Source: Gongronella butleri (Eukaryota > Mucoromycota > Mucoromycetes > Mucorales > Cunninghamellaceae). From it: 64,000 nt of DNA. A program made the position numbers and the translations under genes. A model generated the notes under the pieces. The model saw only the letters and a list, made by a program, of their open reading frames with translations, ran no database searches and was not told the origin of the DNA. Every line of letters begins with the position of its first letter. The stretch's first letter is position 1. The stretch covers positions 434,001-498,000 of the forward strand of contig JAIWZP010000007.1 of the NCBI GenBank assembly GCA_025201375.1, written 5' to 3'. Shown in pieces: positions 20,371 through 31,712 of this stretch.

Positions 20371-21736
20371 ATGGTCAGCAACAAGCAAATCATTTACGCC
20401 AAGCGCCCTACGGGCCTGCCTGAGCCTGGCGAGCACCTTGTGTGCGAGACGGGGTCTCTGGATCTGGATGCGGCACTTGGCGAGGGCGAATTCATTGTCA
20501 AGACGTTGGAATTCAGCATTGATCCGTACAGCCTGGCGAGGATGATGATGCCGCCGCAAGTGCCCGTGGCGTTCCATGTGGGCGTGCCAATTAAGGGTGT
20601 GGCCATAGCCAAGGTGGTCAAATCGCGCCATAGTGGGTTTCAGGAGGGTGATCTGGTGTATGGCGATCTGGCGTACGCCGAGTATGTCAAATTGGACGAT
20701 GCTGCCGCTAAGCAATCGCATATCACGGTTCGCAACGAGCCCAAGGCCAGTGGGCTTCCCTTATCCAACTATGTGGGCGCTATGGGATTGGCGGGATTGA
20801 CAGCCTTTGTTGGGCTCAATCTCGGCAACATCAAGGCTGGACAGACCATCTTTGTGTCGTCAGGTAAAGAAAAAGAGTGCCATTCCATGGAAATTGGGAC
20901 GCTATCATGAATTGCAATTGAGCTGAAATTGGGCCGTGCGTCGTCATTTTTTTATGCATCCTCACCGCCCTCTTTTTTTTTCTCTCTTTTTTCTTTTTTC
21001 TTTTATTTTTCGAAGCCTCTGGCGCTGTTGGACAGATTGCTTGTCAGGTGGCCAAGGTCCGAGGTCTCAAGGTGGTTGGATCGGCGGGCTCGGACTCGAA
21101 ATGCGCGTTTTTGCGCGACCTCGGTGTGGACGGCACCATCAATTACAAGACTGAGGATATCGATCAAAAGCTGGCCGAGCTATGCCCTGAAGGCATTGAC
21201 GTGTACTTTGATGTAAGGCTCATTTTTTTTTTTTTTTTTTTTTTTACGAAAAGTGCGGTCACGTGAGCACGTGCGCACGCCAATGGCATGATTTACAGAT
21301 TTTTCTCTTCTCCTTTTTTGCCTTAGAATGTGGGTGGCGCCACTCTGGACACGGCATTTAAGCACATGAATGACCACGGGCGGTAAGGGGTGCTAATTGA
21401 CATGCTGTCTGATGCTAAAACGCGCTTTTTTTTTTGCCAACTAGGGTGATTGCGTGCGGCATGATTTCCGCGATGAAGCCTCATGCCGAGCCGTATGCCT
21501 TTAAAAACATTTTTCTCGTGGTAGTCAAGAGCATCCAGATCAATGGGTTTGTGGTGAACAACTATATGGACCAGGAGGCCGAGATGCTTCGGCAATTCGA
21601 GAGCTACTTGCGCAGTGGTCAGATCCGCTATGTCGAGGACTCGCGCCAAGGCTTGGATGCTGTGCCACAAGCGCTCCACGACGTTTTCACGGGCAAAAAT
21701 CAAGGCAAATTGGTCGTACATGTCAGTGACATCTAA
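20371..21736 (+). CDS. NADP-dependent MDR reductase (prostaglandin/leukotriene reductase type)
   Basis: Four exons: 20371-20863, 21016-21212, 21327-21382 and 21445-21736, giving 345 residues, the usual family length. Phases 1, 0 and 2 are consistent, with GTAAAG, GTAAGG and GTAAGG donors. The N-terminal GroES-like domain contains EFSIDPYSLARMM, and the Rossmann domain carries VSSGASGAVGQ (AxxGxxG loop), then VVGSAGS and YFDNVGG. There are no zinc ligands. The last exon has the ACGMIS and INGFVV segments and a VEDSRQGLDAVPQAL helix. These medium-chain reductases reduce alpha,beta-unsaturated ketones and aldehydes with NADPH, as in plant double-bond reductase and mammalian PTGR1. Substrate not deducible. 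Confidence 0.92.
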
Positions 21737-22642
21737 GTAAGGGGGCCCTGAACGCGCTGCTTTGTCTCTCCCCGCCCCTTACACAAATATTTCTCAAAAA
21801 GATAACGTATGGTATATTAAATGTGTGTGCAAAAAAAAAAAAAAAGATACAGCGAGAAAAAAAAAGGGACAATGTGAAGGCTGCGTGCTTTTTTTTAAAA
21901 AAATTCACCGACGTGTGCTTTTTGTCTGATGGTCGCGTGGTGTTGGATTTTACGTGCGGGCCAATTTAGCCGTGTGCGGTTTGCTGGCGCATGCGAATTG
22001 ATCATGAAAAAAAGGTTCATCCTTATTGTGACAAGGTTGTGCTGGGTTATTTTTTATTGTTGGGCTGATTTTGCGCCCAATTGGGCGTAAATAGGGCCAA
22101 GGAGCAAAGGGCGCCGCGCCAAAATGAAAGCGAAGGTGGCACATTTAAATTCAGGGGAAAAAAGGGGGGGGCTAAGGATTGAAGACTGTCCAAGCAAAGA
22201 ATGGAGCTTGGAATGTGTAATTGTATGATCAGGATCTGGCAAGGGGCGGGAGAAAGGATGGCGAGGGGTTGCGCAAAGGCACGGGTAGGATGAGGTCAAT
22301 AGAAATCGGGGAGCAAAAAGCATGACAAAAAAAAAAAGGATCAAGCGCCCGTCCAAAGGGCCAGAATGATGAGAACAAGCTTCAAAGAGGAACATGTTTC
22401 CAAATTTGGCGCGTCGTTTCCAAACATCCGTCATGTGAGAGAAAAAAAAAAAAGCAAAACCTTCCTTTAAAAGGGTGTGGCTCTCCAGAGATGCTTCAAA
22501 AAAGCCCCACTTCTCTTCCTTCTTATTTTTCTACGATCAAAGAATTATAGCTTGCTTTTTTTTCTCATCGTCCATTGCATTGTCGTGATTGCCATCATCT
22601 TTGATTCATCGGTCTTTTCGCGTCTCTTTCCTCTCTTAAAAA
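21737..22642. other. Intergenic, no gene seen
   Basis: About 0.9 kb with several A tracts. Frames on both strands (for example 22054-22434 minus) lack recognisable features. The last 150 bp are pyrimidine-rich and probably serve as promoter and leader of the arrestin gene. Confidence 0.5.
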
Positions 22643-24113
22643 ATGCCTGCAAGCAGCATCCAGGTGCAGATTCTCCCAGAAACGAGCACGATCCATCTGT
22701 ATCGCGACAACATGACGGATGAATACGAGTCGTATGATCTTCGTGGGCAAGTGCGCCTGATTCCAATTGTGTACAAGCATGCCAAGGAGTCGTTGGCGGT
22801 GCATCACATCCATTTGAGGATCCAGGGCTTTGCGCAGACGATGCTGACGTCGGATTTCAGCGATTCGGACGACGAGGGCCAGCGGGACACGTGGTGCAAG
22901 GACAGCACGTCGCTGACACTGCTGGACCGGTTTCTATACAGCGCGCGTGGATATGCCAACGTGACCGAGTGCGTGCTCGACCAAGAAATGACGATGACCC
23001 TCAACATGACAGAGCTTGCGACTGCGACGGATGTGCCATTCCGCTTTTCCCTTGAAAACACGCGTCAATTACCGCCATCGGTGCGGCTGCCGCGGCATTT
23101 GATTGCGTACCACATCAGTGCGTACGTGCACACGCGTGAGGAAGACGTGTGCCATCATTGCAAGTCGTATTTGAAAAAGAAGCGGCGACTGCTAAAGCGC
23201 CGAAAGGAGACAAGCATTGTGGCCAAGGTGCCCATCACTGTCGCGTGCCACGACCTGCGCCTCAGCTACAATGAGCCGCGCATCCGCTATTGCGGCGCAA
23301 GGCCTAATTGTCTGCGCTATCAAGTCCACGTTGCCAAATTTTTCCCCTATGAAGATACCAGCCTGCAATTCCACTGCACGTTTGTGCCATCGTCCCCTAC
23401 TGTCCAGGTTCGCAAGGTCGCATACTATTTGGTCCAATGCGAGACGTATCCGTAAGAAAGCGAGAGACAGAGGGAGAAAAAAAGAAAAACGAGAGCAAAA
23501 TTGGAAAAAAAAATTCATGCCGGTGGCAAATGTGCGGTCCCCCTCCCCCTGCGCATGTCATGGCGCGTCATTGCAATGCACTAACCCTGAAATTATCTTT
23601 AGAGCCAAGCCGGGCAGAATGAAATCGGATCAAAATGCACTGGACCCACTTCAAACACAGACAAGAAATAGAAAATTAGGGTACAAGGAAGTTGACGTGT
23701 CCACAATTGAAAATTTCGATCACATCCGTAAGGTGGAGGGCGAGGGAATCCCCGTGGTTAAATTTAGACCACGTTGTTGACAACCTTTTTCTTTGTTTTT
23801 TTCAGCCTTTACGCTCGATTTTGACCAGCCGCAGTTTAGTCAGCCGATCCACATCACCAGTCTACAGATCCAACACAAGTTGCGTATTTTAATCTATTTT
23901 GCGGGCAAGGAAAAGAAGATGGCGCTGAGTTTCCCGGTGATCTTTTGCACGACGGCGCCTGTCACGACGGCGCAGCCCTTTTTTCTATCTCACATGTCGT
24001 CGTCGCTGTCATTATCGTCCATCAACAACAACAGCAAGCTGCCCACGTATCTGGACGTCATGAAGGAAGGCGCACCACCCTCACCCTTTGGGGATGAGGT
24101 GTTTATTCAATGA
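22643..24113 (+). CDS. Arrestin-like (alpha-arrestin type) protein
   Basis: Three exons: 22643-23451, 23603-23727 and 23806-24113, giving 413 residues. Donors are GTAAGA and GTAAGG; phases 2 and 1 match. The N-terminal half has the arrestin-N beta sandwich pattern (IHLYRDN, LRGQVRLIP, IHLRIQGFAQT, FRFSLE, LIAYHISAYV). The second half has the arrestin-C pattern (VAKVPITV, QFHCTF, QVRKVAYYLVQ, QPIHITSLQIQHKLRILIYF). The C terminus has KLPTYLDVMKEG, where PTY resembles the PxY motifs that recruit Rsp5/Nedd4-type ubiquitin ligases. Alpha-arrestins act as adaptors for ubiquitination and endocytosis of membrane transporters. Partner unknown; the PTY assignment is inference. Confidence 0.82.
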
Positions 24114-24303
24114 TTTTGGATGAATCGCATTGAAATCCCCCCCTTCAAAAAAAGTATTGGAGGAACATGCGCGCCCTTTTTGTTGATCAAGCACGGCCTC
24201 ATTTCACTTTTTTTTTTTTTTTTTTTTTTTTGTGATTTCCACCCAATAAACGCATCAAAATGGCAATGTTTGGGGTCAATGGCATCCTTTTATTTCCATG
24301 GAC

Positions 24304-25026
24304 CTAGTTGTTTTTAATCTTTTGCATGCGACGGACAATCTGATGGCTGCGCGTATAGAGAAGGACGGCCGGGATCACGAGCCACGGCGCGTTGAAACCG
24401 ACAAAATAGACCCAAAAGTACAACCAATGGGGGTCGCTGTGACTGAAGCCCTGTAGAAAGTCGAGAATGAAGTAAAGGCTGCATGAGTACAAGTGGCCTA
24501 TGGCCACGACCGATTGCACGTAGATGCCGCGCGCATTGTCGTGAAAACAGTCATATGCCGCCAAAAAGCACAAGGGGCCCCACACAAACTAGTGAAAATG
24601 GAAGGCAAAGAAGGTCAATTGAGAAGAGGCAGCTCGTTTCCGTTCTTCTCTTGTACTACACTCTTTTACCACGGTGATGGTTTCCAATGTGACAAGGAGG
24701 TCATCGGACGTCATGTAGCGCGAATCGGCCAATGCGTATTCTTTCCACAGCTGTGCAATGATGTCCGTGCGTGTGCTGAGTTGATGGCGGTAATACAGCC
24801 AATAGGCCTCGAAGCCGCAGTGCAAAAGGCCGCACAACACGAACCAGAAGAGGGTCAGGCACGACAAGAGCGACACTCCGGGTTTTTTCGCCTTGGCCGT
24901 GCTCACGGTGCCTACTAGCAGCACGACAAAGACGGCACCGACGCAAACAAGTAATTCTAACGTCGTGTATGTGTTTGGTTCGTAGGCAAGGCTGATCTCG
25001 CGCGGGTAATAAGGGTGGACGGCCAT
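24304..25026 (-). CDS. EBP-type sterol delta8-delta7 isomerase
   Basis: Two exons on the minus strand: 24670-25026 and 24304-24588, intron 81 bp in phase 0, product 213 residues. Four to five membrane helices are visible (about 24-44, 51-69, 120-140, 145-165, 175-195). Diagnostic EBP features are the LLHCGFEAYW helix with His69 and Glu73, QLWKEYALADSRY at 92-104, LETIT with Glu115 and WGPL directly after the splice. The final YFVGFNAPWL helix and Lys-rich C terminus also fit. EBP isomerises the sterol C8 double bond to C7 in the endoplasmic reticulum. Most fungi use the unrelated ERG2 for this step. The start is 161 bp from that of the divergently transcribed MetRS gene, so the promoter is shared. 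Confidence 0.88.
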
Positions 25027-25187
25027 AAAAATTGTCTTTTTTTCCAGGAACAAGAAAGCGAAAAAAAGGGAACCCCAAAATTGGGCAGCGGACCTCGTTT
25101 TGCACAAAAAGTCCTGCGGACCCCCCGACTCCCAATCCTGGTTGTTTTCGTTTTTCTTTCGCTCACTTTTTCTTTCGCCTTTTGCTT
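25027..25187. promoter_or_regulatory. Short divergent promoter between EBP and mitochondrial MetRS
   Basis: Only 161 bp separate the two opposed start codons. Both flanks are pyrimidine-rich on their respective coding strands and no TATA box is evident. Shared regulation is inference from the spacing. Confidence 0.5.
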
Positions 25188-27221
25188 ATGTTTTCCGCTA
25201 AACACGCGCTGCAAGTGCGAGTTCTCGTGCGATCGGCAAGGCGCTATGCTTCTTCCACCTCATATATCACGACGCCAATCTATTACGTGAATGCCGGTCA
25301 GTTTGAGCCGGGCGATCGCCTTTTTTTGCCAGGCACTTTTCTCACTTTTTCTGTTTTTTTTTGGCGCTTTTAGTACCACATATTGGCCACTTGTACTCGT
25401 CGGTGCTTGCCGACACGATGCAGCGGTTCTACCAATTAAAGGGCCACGACACGTCGCTGACAACCGGAACGGACGAGCACGGACTCAAGGTAAACAGGTC
25501 AATTTCGCAAAATGACGCCAAAATTCATGCTTTCTCGCCCCGTTTAGATCCAGCAAGCGGCCCAGAAAAACCACACAACCCCCATCGAGCTGTGCGACCG
25601 CGTCTCGGAGCGATTCAAGGTACGAGACAATATGGGGGATAGGAGAAAAATGACATTTAACGTCTTTTTACTTGATTTTTTTGTTCCATGCTACAGCGGC
25701 TTTGCGATTGTGCCAATGTGCAATACACGACGTTTATGCGTACGACGGAGCCGCGGCACGTGGCTGCGGTGCAGCGGCTTTGGCAGGAGCTCGAAGCGGC
25801 GGGCTACATCTACAAGGGCAAGCATGAGGGCTGGTACGCGGTGTCAGACGAGGCCTTTTATCCGGACAATCAGGTGCACGATGTGCAGGACGAAGAAAGT
25901 GGGCAGTGGATCAAGGTGGCCAAGGAATCGGGCAAAGCTGTCGAGTGGACTGTCGAGGAAAACTACAAATTCCGGCTTTCTGCGTTTGAGCAGCCATTGC
26001 TCGAGTGGATCCGCGCGAATCCGCGTGCAATTATGCCTGCTGCGCGGCGCAACGAGGTGGTTGCGTGGATCGAGGCTGGGTTGGGCGATTTGTCGATCTC
26101 GCGCCTACGATCTCGTCTTTCATGGGGCATTGAAGTGCCCAATGACGCGCAACATACGGTTTATGTGTGGTTGGACGCGCTGACGAATTACATCACAGCC
26201 AGAGGGTACCCGCGGGCCGACGGAGACGATCGATCTTTGCTCAATGGGGCGGTGCACGTGGTTGGCAAGGATATTTTACGATTTCACGCGGTATACTGGC
26301 CGGCTTTCTTGCTTGCGGCCAAGATGCAGCTGCCTGCACAGATCCTTGCACACGCGCACTGGACCATGGGCAAACAAAAAATGTCAAAGAGCCTGGGCAA
26401 TGTCGTTGATCCGTTTGAAATGCTTGACACCTTTGGTGTCGACCCAGTCCGCTACTTTTTGATGCGTGACGGCGGCCTGACGGACGATGGCGACTTTTCC
26501 GTCGAAGGCATCAAATTGCGGTACAAAAAGGATCTTGCCAGCCAGCTTGGCAATCTGCTTAACCGCGCCACAGGCGCCGCACTCAACCCACAAGCACACG
26601 TCCCTCCACAGCCCGCCACCGTCGATCCGCGTGATCGCGCCATCCACGATTGCCTTGCCGCGCTTCCGGGTAAAAAATAGAAAAAAAAAGTCATTGGTGA
26701 ATTTTTTGGGGCCCCTTGCCCCCTTTTTTTTTACCCCCTGAGCAGAGAAGAACCCCTGTGTTTGCGCGCAATGCACGCACTGAACTCTATTTTTTTTTCC
26801 TTCTCGGTAGGCAAATTCGACGCGCTTTTCGAGGAGCGAGAATTCAACAAGGCCATTGTCGCTGTCGTCGACGCCGTCGCCGAGGTAAAAATAAAAAAAA
26901 ACTCAAAAAACAAGAAAACAAGGGGCTGATGACGCTTTTTTTCTTTTATTTTTCTTTCTTTAGGCGAACAAGCACTTTACTGATAATGCCCCCTGGACGC
27001 TCAAGGAAGATCAGGAGAGACTCGATGCTGTTTTGTATTATGCCCTTGAATCATGCCGACTCGCGGGCATTCTCTTGCAGCCCGTCATGCCCACCAAGAT
27101 GGGCGAGCTGTTGACGCGCCTTGGCGTGCCCGCCGACCATCGCTCCCTCTTGCATACCCAATTGACCCATCCCTTGCGGCCGCTTGGCCCTGCGTCCGGC
27201 GTCCTGTTCCCAAAATTGTAG
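25188..27221 (+). CDS. MSM1: Methionyl-tRNA synthetase, mitochondrial
   Basis: Six exons: 25188-25296, 25374-25489, 25548-25619, 25697-26669, 26811-26884 and 26964-27221, giving 533 residues. All phases agree. The N terminus ([19 protein letters not shown]) is basic and Ser/Ala-rich, a likely mitochondrial targeting peptide. Class I features are [14 protein letters not shown] (HIGH at 39-42), TGTDEHGLK, the KMSKSLGN loop near residue 326 and [11 protein letters not shown]. The fourth exon carries most of the catalytic domain; the last two carry the anticodon-binding helices. There is no C-terminal tRNA-binding extension, as usual for the mitochondrial form. The enzyme charges mitochondrial tRNA-Met. 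Confidence 0.94.
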
Positions 27222-27635
27222 ACCATTTTTGCTTTTTTCATCATTTTCGATAATACATTCATCCCCAATGGGCAACATTCAAAAGTGTCGGCGTACACCG
27301 TGCTCGTTCTGTCTTTTTCTTTTAGAGTTGGGCGAGGGAAAAAGAAAAAAAAAAGTAGAGTTTACCACGTTTCACCTCCTGGTCCCTCCCCCTCATCCCT
27401 TTGAAACGTTTTGTTGTGACCTCCCTAGGATGATTGCCTCCTTGCCTTGATTGTTGTGTGATGCGCGTGTCATTTTTTAGGCTCCGTCCGGATTGCTGCT
27501 TTTTTGGCGACAGACATTCGTTTTTTTTTCGTTTTATTCTTTTTTTCTCCTTTTTTTTTTTTTTAACACTCTTTTCTTTTTTTTTCTTTTATTTTTCTTG
27601 CCATACCCTTCTTTGTTTTTATATATCAATATTAG
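27222..27635. other. Intergenic, pyrimidine-rich leader
   Basis: About 0.4 kb, dominated at 27520-27600 by T and TTC runs and ending ATATTAG just before the next ATG. That ending looks like a 3' splice site, so a 5' untranslated exon further upstream is possible. Confidence 0.4.
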
Positions 27636-29798
27636 ATGCTTCCCATCATTCCCGTTTCGCCGCTGATACAGCAATGCCACACGTTTGCGGGCAAGCTCGC
27701 GCAGCAGTGTCAGCAGGAAGAATCGGTTGTGCAAGAGCAAGTGCAGCAATTGCAGCATGATCTTGAACTTGTGACGAAGCAGATGCACAGTGTGCGAAGT
27801 GTTGCATTCCACCATTGGCACCCGGATTTGCTTGCCAAGCAGATTGTGATTGTGAACAGTCAATTGTTTTGCCACCACGACGTGCCATCGCTCAACGATT
27901 TCCATGTTTATTTGATGCACAGCCTCGCGCACCAGCTGATTGTCGAGAATTCATATGCCGCATTCGACCACGCGGTGGGGCTCGCGCATTGTTTGCACCA
28001 ATATCGCGATTGGAATGGATGCATGGCTGTTGTGCGTGCATTGGCGTTGCCGAGTGTCCAGCGATTGTCCACATCGTCTTCGTCTCCACTTTGCCATGAT
28101 TTCCCATGGGTTCCGCACCACGACGACACGACAATGACGACTAATAATGACACGTCATTCACCGCGTATCGCCAAGCATTCCGACGAAGCCTGCTTGCAT
28201 TGCGGCCATATCGATTCGATGCGCACGATCGGCCACGATGGACCGACCCACCCCCCACGCCGCCACCACACCATCATCATCAAAAGAAGAAACACACGCC
28301 AGTAGTGGCCATTCCGTGGTTGCCGCCACTCGAACAGGTGGAAACCAAGCACGATCGTCAAATGTTGCTTGCCATCTGCCGCACCAACCAATGGCCCAGC
28401 CATGTCGACCAAGCCAAAGCCTTATTATTACCCTCCATGTCGACGAATGCACCGCAAACGACTCCAATGGCTACGGATCTCCATCATTCGGCCTCCATGG
28501 CTTATTCTTCATCCAGCGCGTCGCATTCTCGCATCTGCCACAATCTGCCGCCCATGACACCAACACAATCGATCCTGGATCTTGGCCAATTGGACCAAGG
28601 CGACCTTGTTCTCTACCATTGGCTCGTGTCGCGCCCCTTTTTGTCCCTCGAGCAGCTGGCCATGGAAAGCGAGCAGATCGAATCAAGGGATAACATCCGC
28701 TCCGCCTCTGGAGGCACCACTATCATCCCTGAAGAGATGGATCACCAGGATTGGCGCGACCAATCGCTCCATTTTGCCCCCGAGGACGATGAAGATGATG
28801 AAGAGGATGACGATGATGATCATTCCGTGGACACCGCAAATCAAGAGCAGGGGAGGAGGCTCAGCTCGCTTCTCGTCAACCAAGTCTCTGATTCGAATAA
28901 TTCAGACGATTCAGACGATGATTCAGACGACGATTCCGACGATGATGGAATTCACGAGGTGCTGGCATCGCTTTCGCAATACACGCCATTGACATCGATT
29001 CCATCGTCGGCTTCCAAGCAACCACAAAGCCATCTGATGCAAGGGGGCGGACGCAATAGTTTCAGCGGGGCAGACATGAGTAGGCACATGGCGGTGCATG
29101 CGACAAAGGAGCTTCTTTCCAGCCAATCCACGGCAGCCATCATGATGACCCGCCAACACGCATCCTCCAATGGCTCCATTATGGCCTCCATCCCACTCTC
29201 CGTCACAGGCACAAACAAGGACATCCCATCCACATCCGCTCACATCCACAACAATCGCTATTCCACCATCACAACCATCACCGTCGACGAATGTCCCCTG
29301 TCCCCCATGTCCCCCATCCTCTCCCCCACCACCCCTCTTCCACAACCACCAGTGCACAATCAATCCCTCACACAGACAATCTACTTGGATGAGAACAATG
29401 ACTCGGAAAGCGACGACAATGACTCGGAAAACGACCACATCGAAGACATCGATCATGACGACGCTTCCACCATCACATCCACCGCATCCTCCACATCCAA
29501 TGACAACCAAAGCGAGATCTGGACAGGCTATGTCGACGAATCTGCGCGACAGACGCGTGAGGATGACTCGGAGCCCGAAGATTCAGAAAATGACGAGGAC
29601 GACGTGTGGACAGGCTACCCAACGCCCGACCAAGAGGCGCCCTCGTCTCAGCAAACATCTTCAGAGACTTCCGAGGAAGACGAATGGAAGGGCTATCAGG
29701 CAACGAGCGAGGCTGCCGCCAATTGCAAGACAGACAGCCTCGTCAAGGTTCAGCAGCAAGATTGGCATCATTACGACGTCGAATCCTTGCGAGGATAA
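27636..29798 (+). CDS. RasGEF-like domain protein with long acidic C terminus
   Basis: Single open frame of 720 residues. Residues about 35-240 resemble a Cdc25-type RasGEF domain. LLAKQIVIVNSQLF is in the position of the family's 'LAxQLTxxxxxLF' block. The helix pair running from LAHQLIVENS through VGLAHCLHQYRDWNG, with PSVQRL, fits the 'AxxCxxLxNFN...VxRL' block. VVAIPWLPPLEQVE resembles the 'PFLGxxLxDL' block. A His/Pro insertion (TPPPHHHHQ) interrupts the domain near 210. The rest is predicted disordered, with acidic runs near 381-400 and 421-438. Three W[T/K]GY motifs in acidic context lie near 628, 656 and 682. A RasGEF would activate a Ras-type GTPase; no REM domain is seen. The family call is by eye and the domain is divergent. 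Confidence 0.6.
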   Translation: MLPIIPVSPLIQQCHTFAGKLAQQCQQEESVVQEQVQQLQHDLELVTKQMHSVRSVAFHHWHPDLLAKQIVIVNSQLFCHHDVPSLNDFHVYLMHSLAHQLIVENSYAAFDHAVGLAHCLHQYRDWNGCMAVVRALALPSVQRLSTSSSSPLCHDFPWVPHHDDTTMTTNNDTSFTAYRQAFRRSLLALRPYRFDAHDRPRWTDPPPTPPPHHHHQKKKHTPVVAIPWLPPLEQVETKHDRQMLLAICRTNQWPSHVDQAKALLLPSMSTNAPQTTPMATDLHHSASMAYSSSSASHSRICHNLPPMTPTQSILDLGQLDQGDLVLYHWLVSRPFLSLEQLAMESEQIESRDNIRSASGGTTIIPEEMDHQDWRDQSLHFAPEDDEDDEEDDDDDHSVDTANQEQGRRLSSLLVNQVSDSNNSDDSDDDSDDDSDDDGIHEVLASLSQYTPLTSIPSSASKQPQSHLMQGGGRNSFSGADMSRHMAVHATKELLSSQSTAAIMMTRQHASSNGSIMASIPLSVTGTNKDIPSTSAHIHNNRYSTITTITVDECPLSPMSPILSPTTPLPQPPVHNQSLTQTIYLDENNDSESDDNDSENDHIEDIDHDDASTITSTASSTSNDNQSEIWTGYVDESARQTREDDSEPEDSENDEDDVWTGYPTPDQEAPSSQQTSSETSEEDEWKGYQATSEAAANCKTDSLVKVQQQDWHHYDVESLRG

Positions 29799-30279
29799 CT
29801 TCCCCCCCCTTTTTTTTTTCTTTCTCTCCTTTTGTAACACTCTCCCCCCTCCCTTTTTTTTTTCTCTCTCTTTCGTAAACATCCACCCTACAATTGAATC
29901 CCCAATAGAGAATCCCGAAATAAAGTCAAGCTCATAAATCTCCCACATGGCCGCTTTTTCTTATTTTTACTCCCCTTTTGCCCCTGACCCCAATCAATGG
30001 AACGCGCGGAGGCTTGCTCTAAAACAATCCAATGCATGAAATTTGTTTTTTTTTCCCTGTTATATGCGCACTCCAATTGCCCTCGCTGCCGGTTTTCTGG
30101 GGGGGGGCGAACAAATCATCGCGCACCTTGTTGCAATTTGATCATCATAAGGGCGGTATGCAACGCAAAAAGTCATCTAGTTTAAAAAAATGAATAAAAT
30201 TATCCATTTGTGATCTCGTTTAAATTTTCCTGCTCCCGGAGAACCACCAACTAGATTTATTCAATCGAGATCAGCACTC
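29799..30279. other. Intergenic, 3' flank of the RasGEF-like gene
   Basis: T-rich, with AATAAAG at about 29918-29924 as probable polyadenylation signal. No gene seen. Confidence 0.45.
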
Positions 30280-31340
30280 TGCGGCTTTTGTCAAGCCAAC
30301 ACGTCATGCATTGTCTTGTCTGTTGCCGAGTAAAACACGTTTTATTTGTTTGAATTGTTTAAATTTGCTCGTACGAACCTAGTAAATGTGACCATCCGAC
30401 AGCGATAGAATTATGTGCGAGCGCGGTCTCAGTTTGCTTGTGCAAGTCCATTTGGCGCGCAAGAGCTGAATAGGTGAACTATATCAAACGTTTCGCATTG
30501 TCTCGACAAGCAGCTGCATTGACCACTGGTTTTTTACTCGTTTCTGAAAAGAGAGGAGCCAAAGTGACCGCGTGGCCCAACCTTGGCGCACTGCGGACAC
30601 GGAATGCTGTACTATGGCGATATCTGAAAATGGCCAATTTTCCTAGGGGTACAGTCGAAGAGGGGAAAATGGAGAAATTTAGGTCCTCAGATCGCCACGC
30701 CAATGCGCTCAAAAGGTGGACTCGTCTTCCTAACCGACAAGAATACACTAAATATGAGGTGTCCATCGACTGATTATCGCGCGATTTGCATTTTGCGCTC
30801 CATTTTCGACTCAAGTCCATCGCAGCGAAAAATGCTTGAATGATCAAAAAGCAAACACCATTAGAAAGCGCGTGGCTCGTTGCGTACATGGATATCAGTG
30901 ATCAACAAAAAAGTGATTTTTGGCGTTTTTGACGCGGTTTTATCATCATAGACATTTTTCGACGCGTGAAAAACCGCATCAGGCGTCGAGTGACACGTGT
31001 CTGCTTCTTACCAAATCCATGCATTTGAACCCTCTCCTGCTAATGGACGCGTCTGCGATGCTCTAAGAGCGCGTTTTCCCTATGCAAGTCGCCATTGAAG
31101 ATTGAGCGAAAATCGCTCATTGCTCGCCAACGAGCAGATGGACCTCGCTCTTTTTTGGCATTTTTCGTGGTTTCGCCACGTCGTGTCTCGTGTGTGAAAG
31201 TTTGGTGTCATTCTGAAGATCGGGATTTTCGATTGTCGTTTGAGAGCGCGACACGGCCGATTTTTTAAATAGCGTGTCGCGCGCCCCTAGAGAGCTTTCA
31301 CAGCCCGCACATCGAGTCCCACTCATTTCTCTTGCTTGCA
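30280..31340 (+). repeat. Dispersed repeat module B
   Basis: Landmarks: GTCTTGTCTGTTGCCGAG, AAAGAGAGGAGCC, AATTTAGGTCCTCAGATCG, TTTTCGACGCGTGAAAAA, GAGCGCGTTTTCCC, and the perfect hairpin TTGCTCGCCAACGAGCAG (about 31119-31136) followed by TTTTTCGTGGTTTCGCC. The 99-aa and 136-aa frames within it are not conserved in other copies. Confidence 0.7.
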
Positions 31341-31712
31341 AATTTGCATTAGGACGCGTTGGATGCACGTGGAACACCGAAAAACAGTCGTTGGAAACAT
31401 TGTGCTCTTTTTTTTTTCTTTTTTGTTGACACACGTGAATTTGGCGGGATCCATTGCTTCAAAAGACCGTTTTTTTTTTTTGTTAAGCTGTGCCGCGTGT
31501 TCTTGAGAGCACGCCTGTGCCGCGCGGGACGGGGGGAGCGCGTCTCTATAACGATTAAACGTGAAATTCCTCTTTTAAATGTGTTTTTAGCGGTCTTGCG
31601 TGCCTTTTCAAAGGCACTCACAAGGAAATGTCATGTAAAATTCTATGCATCGTTGTTTATTCTGCAGCGAGGGGTCATTTTGTTCTTTGGGTTCCGAGCG
31701 TCGATGACTTTT

